From positions 203,464 through 267,463 of the forward strand of contig LSYV01000036.1 in assembly GCA_001584585.1 (NCBI GenBank): a DNA stretch of 64,000 bases, read 5' to 3'. Below the pieces are notes generated by a model that worked only from the letters and a program-made list of their open reading frames with translations, made no database searches and was not told the DNA's origin. The DNA comes from Gonium pectorale. Its lineage: Eukaryota; Chlorophyta; Chlorophyceae; Chlamydomonadales; Volvocaceae. Position numbers and translations under genes: made by a program. Of this stretch, positions 61,069-64,000 are shown piece after piece. The first letter of the stretch is position 1. Each line of letters begins with the position of its first letter.

Positions 61069-61869
61069 ATGGTGACGGCGTGGGAGGTAGTGGACCTCAG
61101 TGGGCCGGACGCAGGTGAAGAGCTGCAGGAGGCGGAGGACCCTTGGGAGCTGAACCCGCACCCAAAGCCGGACCCGGACCCGGAGGTGGCGGGGAAGGCG
61201 GAGGAGCCACGGCAGCAGCGGTTGCTGGGCCATGCGCCCGAGCAGGGGCGTGAGCGGCAGTGGGGCTGCGGCCAGGGTGGCGAGACGGCCTCCCCCGCTC
61301 CGACTGCGCCGGCGCCACCTTCCTCCTGCCCACGTCAGCACACCGAGCCCTCCACGACGTCGGGACCGGTCTCGGCGGCGGCTGGCAGCAAGCGCGCGCA
61401 GTTGGAGTGCGATGCTGATGGCGGCAGCGGCGGCGGATGCGGGAGGGCTGCCAAGCGGCTTGCAACCCGTCCACCGCTTTTGGAGGAGCAGGCAGAAGTG
61501 GAGGCGAGCACCGTCTCTACGGGCGGTGTGTGTGGGACTGCGGCCAGCGGAGGCTGTGGGGGCGCGGTCGAGTTCGTCGTGGACCTCACTGGAGAAGACG
61601 ACGACAGCGATAACGGCGGGACGGCGGTTAGCATTGGCCAGGGGCTCGGGTCGGGCCCGTTGGGGGTTGCGGGGCCGGAGGCGGTCCGGGGCGCACGCGG
61701 ACGCCCAGGCGCGGCGAGCCGGGTACGGGGACGGGCGCTGGGAGCACCGACGCAGCAGCGCCAGGGGTCGGGCGTGCCGGCGGCTCGGGCGGCCCTAGCG
61801 CACCTGCAGAGCAGCATCCGGAGCTTCTTCGCGCCGGCCCGCAGGGCCCTCGCGGCGGCTCTCGGATGA
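61069..61869 (+). CDS. Disordered protein with PIP box and SIM-like motifs
   Basis: An uninterrupted 266-codon ORF from the first ATG. Most of it is low-complexity, rich in Gly, Ala, Pro and Glu. Three short motifs stand out: TAWEVVDLSGPDAGEE near the start and VEFVVDLTGEDDDSD in the middle both fit SUMO-interaction motifs (hydrophobic V-V-D-L flanked by acidic residues). LQSSIRSFFAPARR near the C-terminus is a canonical PCNA-interacting PIP box (Q-x-x-I-x-x-F-F) with a basic flank. PCNA- and SUMO-binding tails are typical of replication and repair factors, in line with the SNM1 gene directly upstream. It may be a separate gene or an alternative C-terminus of SNM1. Function beyond the motifs is not known. 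Confidence 0.55.
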   Translation: MVTAWEVVDLSGPDAGEELQEAEDPWELNPHPKPDPDPEVAGKAEEPRQQRLLGHAPEQGRERQWGCGQGGETASPAPTAPAPPSSCPRQHTEPSTTSGPVSAAAGSKRAQLECDADGGSGGGCGRAAKRLATRPPLLEEQAEVEASTVSTGGVCGTAASGGCGGAVEFVVDLTGEDDDSDNGGTAVSIGQGLGSGPLGVAGPEAVRGARGRPGAASRVRGRALGAPTQQRQGSGVPAARAALAHLQSSIRSFFAPARRALAAALG

Positions 61870-63514
61870 GCTGGGCGTGCAGGGTTGATGCGCCTCGAGG
61901 ATACTGTACACGCTCGGATTGCCTACCTTGGCAGTTTGCACCTTTGCTCGCTTGCTAGCCTGGCTGACATGCATTAGTGGCGAGAGTTCAGAGGGGCTTT
62001 GTCGCTCCTTGCGCGCGAAGTACGCACGGCATCGCGCATGGGCGCGGCAGAGGCAGGAGGAGTTCTGTGGATATGGTAATCAAGCCACCTGATAGATTAT
62101 AGTGTCAATTGCGCATGCCGACTGCTGACGTACAGATTGTATGTACGGTAAGGGTACATGACGTAGGAGCCCAGCATGGACCCGTATTCTGGCCTGGACG
62201 TGCCGGTGGGAGTCAGAGCGGCCTTGCGCCCACGTGCTTCGTACTGGCCATGCGCGTTTTCAAGCCACGAGCAGCACCATGGCGTCGCTCGTTTGTGCAG
62301 GGGCCGCAACACGCGTGCCGCTAGGCAGCGATTCGCGGAGGCGCCGTACGCAATAATACTCACTGGTTCCTGTCATGGGCGGAGGACCCACGTCAGAAGC
62401 GGTTGCCAGTGATGACCTGAGTGAAGGGAGGATGACCAGGTGTTTTGGAAATGCGCCTAGGCACGGCCTCCAGGTTTGGCCGTGACCAGCCACGATAACC
62501 GGCAGCTGCGCAGCCCTCTGATGCGCTGAGCCCTTCACGTTTCCCGGCTCCCACCCCTTCGTGTCTTGTGTCTCCCTCTCGTAAGGAAATGCATTTAAAA
62601 TGAAACATCGATTGGCAGCTCGGTCACGTTCCATCACACATCCTGTGCAGATGCTGGCCTTTCCACGTTCCCAGGCCGTGTATCCTTGGCGAGGCAACAC
62701 CCTAAGCCTCGCGTAATCTCGCGTCGAACAGACGGGACCACGGGACCCGCCGCCACAGCAGGCTCGTGCATCCTTTCCTCTTGGTTGCGCCTGTTCATCA
62801 TAATTGCGCGCGTCTGTTTCAACACTCATTGTAGCGCATCATGAGATGCACGCGCCAGTTGCGGCGAGGAAGGGGGACTGTGCGAGGGGAGGGGAGGCGA
62901 GCGGGGGCCGCATGGGTCTCGGGGGCGATCACTTCTGCACCGTGAAGAGCGTGAAGACGCTAAGAAACCGTTCTTCACGCCCCGGTTTCTTAGCGTCTTC
63001 AGAAACCTAAGACGCTAAGAAACCGGACCCAACTATCCCGGTAGAGCAGTGTCTGCTAAGAAAAACAGGCAGCATCGTGAGCAGTATCACACCCCGCCTG
63101 TTGGCGCATCTGCTCCCGTGTCACCTTGTACAGCGGACACGTGTGCACAGCGGACACGTCTTCCAACCCTTGTGCTGCAAGACCCAACAGTGAAGGTTCC
63201 TTGGGGCGTGCCCAGCCTTGCGAGACGCCGCGTGCTGCCTTCGTGCACATGGAAATACGCAGCATGCGCCCACCCCGAGCGCCAATTGATTGATAGATTA
63301 GGTTAAGCTGGTCGTGAAGGGGCAAGGGGAAAGGATCCAAAGGATCCAGCTGCTTCAAAAATCCACGTCTCCCGAAAATTCACGTCTCTCAGTAATTTGC
63401 TCACATTTTTAACATAGCACAAGTTCAGAGATTATTCACGTCTAAGTTCCCCATATTGCCTGAGCTGCGCCTGGACAATCGTAGAGACTAGCGTACGCCA
63501 GCCTCTGTTTCAGT
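61870..63514. other. Intergenic region with hairpin element
   Basis: About 1.6 kb without a supported exon. It holds the hairpin at 62953-63000 and an AT-richer stretch (63300-63480) with repeated TCACGTCT motifs just upstream of the next gene, likely its promoter region. Confidence 0.45.
62953..63026. repeat. 18-bp-arm hairpin plus a third copy of the arm
   Basis: GAAGACGCTAAGAAACCG (62953-62970) and its perfect reverse complement (62983-63000) flank a 12-base loop. A further direct copy, GACGCTAAGAAACCGG, follows at about 63011-63026. Confidence 0.95.
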
Positions 63515-63954
63515 ATGAGCAAGCTGAAGCTTGGTAGCCGAAGCACACGAGCAGCACAGGCAAGTCCTCGTAGACCCGGCGCGGCACGAGGGCCACTATA
63601 ACGGGCCGCGCCATCGTGCAGGGACTCAACGAGAAAGAGCAGATAGACCTGGCCATAGCGCTAAGCCTAAAGGAACCACACCCGTTGTGCGAGCAGCAGC
63701 TTTCGATGGAGCCTGCCCACGCGGCAGCCCCCACCGCGATGGCCGTCTTGGCTGCAGCCGCGGTGCCTGACGCCCCGGCAGCAGACCGGGCGCCGGAGTA
63801 CGTGCCCCTTGACCCAGGGCCGGGCCCCATGGGGCATAACGGGACCAGCGTCGCTGCAGCGGGAGATACCGGTGAAGGGGGAGATACTGGAGCCGAGCCG
63901 GCGGAGCCGCCCAAAAGGCGAGCAGCAGCGAACCGGAAGCGATTCACAAAGGAG
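63515..63954 (+). CDS. UIM-containing protein, 5' part
   Basis: Exon 1 (63515-63559) encodes MSKLKLGSRSTRAAQ and ends in a GC donor (CACAG|GCAAGT). Exon 2 (63622-63954) begins GLNEKEQIDLAIALSLKEPH and ends at a good GTACGT donor, and the gene continues past the window. The segment EKEQIDLAIALSLKE matches the ubiquitin-interacting motif exactly (acidic block, Ile, Ala, then Ser four residues later, Glu). The rest of exon 2 is Ala/Pro/Gly-rich with a basic end (PPKRRAAANRKRFTKE). A ubiquitin-binding role is inferred; the catalytic or other domains are outside the window. If the first exon is wrong, the frame could start upstream of 63616. Confidence 0.6.
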
Positions 63955-64000
63955 GTACGTGTGAGGCCTGGCTGTGGCTAAATCCTGCATGGCAGGTGCT

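Overview
The window looks like nuclear DNA of a volvocine or other chlamydomonadalean green alga. It is GC-rich, with many short exons and GT-AG introns of roughly 50-900 bases, and candidate TGTAA poly(A) signals lie downstream of several stops. It carries a typical algal gene set: cilium and basal-body proteins, an enolase of the kind found in the ciliary central pair, and a Ser-Pro-rich surface protein. One 20-base N gap (37711-37730) marks a scaffold join. All gene models below were assembled by hand from splice signals, reading phase and protein-family resemblance. No homology search was run.

Layout, left to right: the 3' end of a DEK_C-domain gene (+, 1-762); a small ciliary-type protein (-, 2737-5552); a GT31 glycosyltransferase (+, 6709-10193); an LSM-fold NatC subunit NAA38 (-, 10834-11478); a coiled-coil protein (+, 11792-14967); a DEK chromatin protein (-, 15854-19415); enolase (+, 20349-25321); a very large single-pass surface protein with ephrin-receptor-like Cys repeats (-, 27326-about 34015); a repeat-filled gap; delta-tubulin (-, 36723-40448); the splicing factor SYF1/XAB2 (+, 41027-49866); a membrane-anchored 2H-phosphoesterase-like protein (+, 50252-52803); a 3-kb repeat region; a small APC15-like acidic protein (+, 55883-56303); an SNM1-type DNA crosslink-repair nuclease (+, 56339-60624); an ORF with a PIP box and SUMO-interaction-like motifs (+, 61069-61869); and the start of a UIM-containing protein (+, 63515 to the edge).

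There are four head-to-head pairs: ciliary protein/GT31, NAA38/coiled-coil, DEK/enolase and delta-tubulin/SYF1, with gaps of about 0.3-1.2 kb. On the right, APC15-like and SNM1 lie on the same strand only 35 bases apart, the layout expected of a green-algal polycistronic transcript. The PIP/SIM ORF after SNM1 could be a separate gene or an alternative SNM1 C-terminus. Introns and intergenic DNA hold several foldback elements, tandem repeats and dispersed repeat families. I found no CRISPR array, insertion sequence, tRNA or rRNA.
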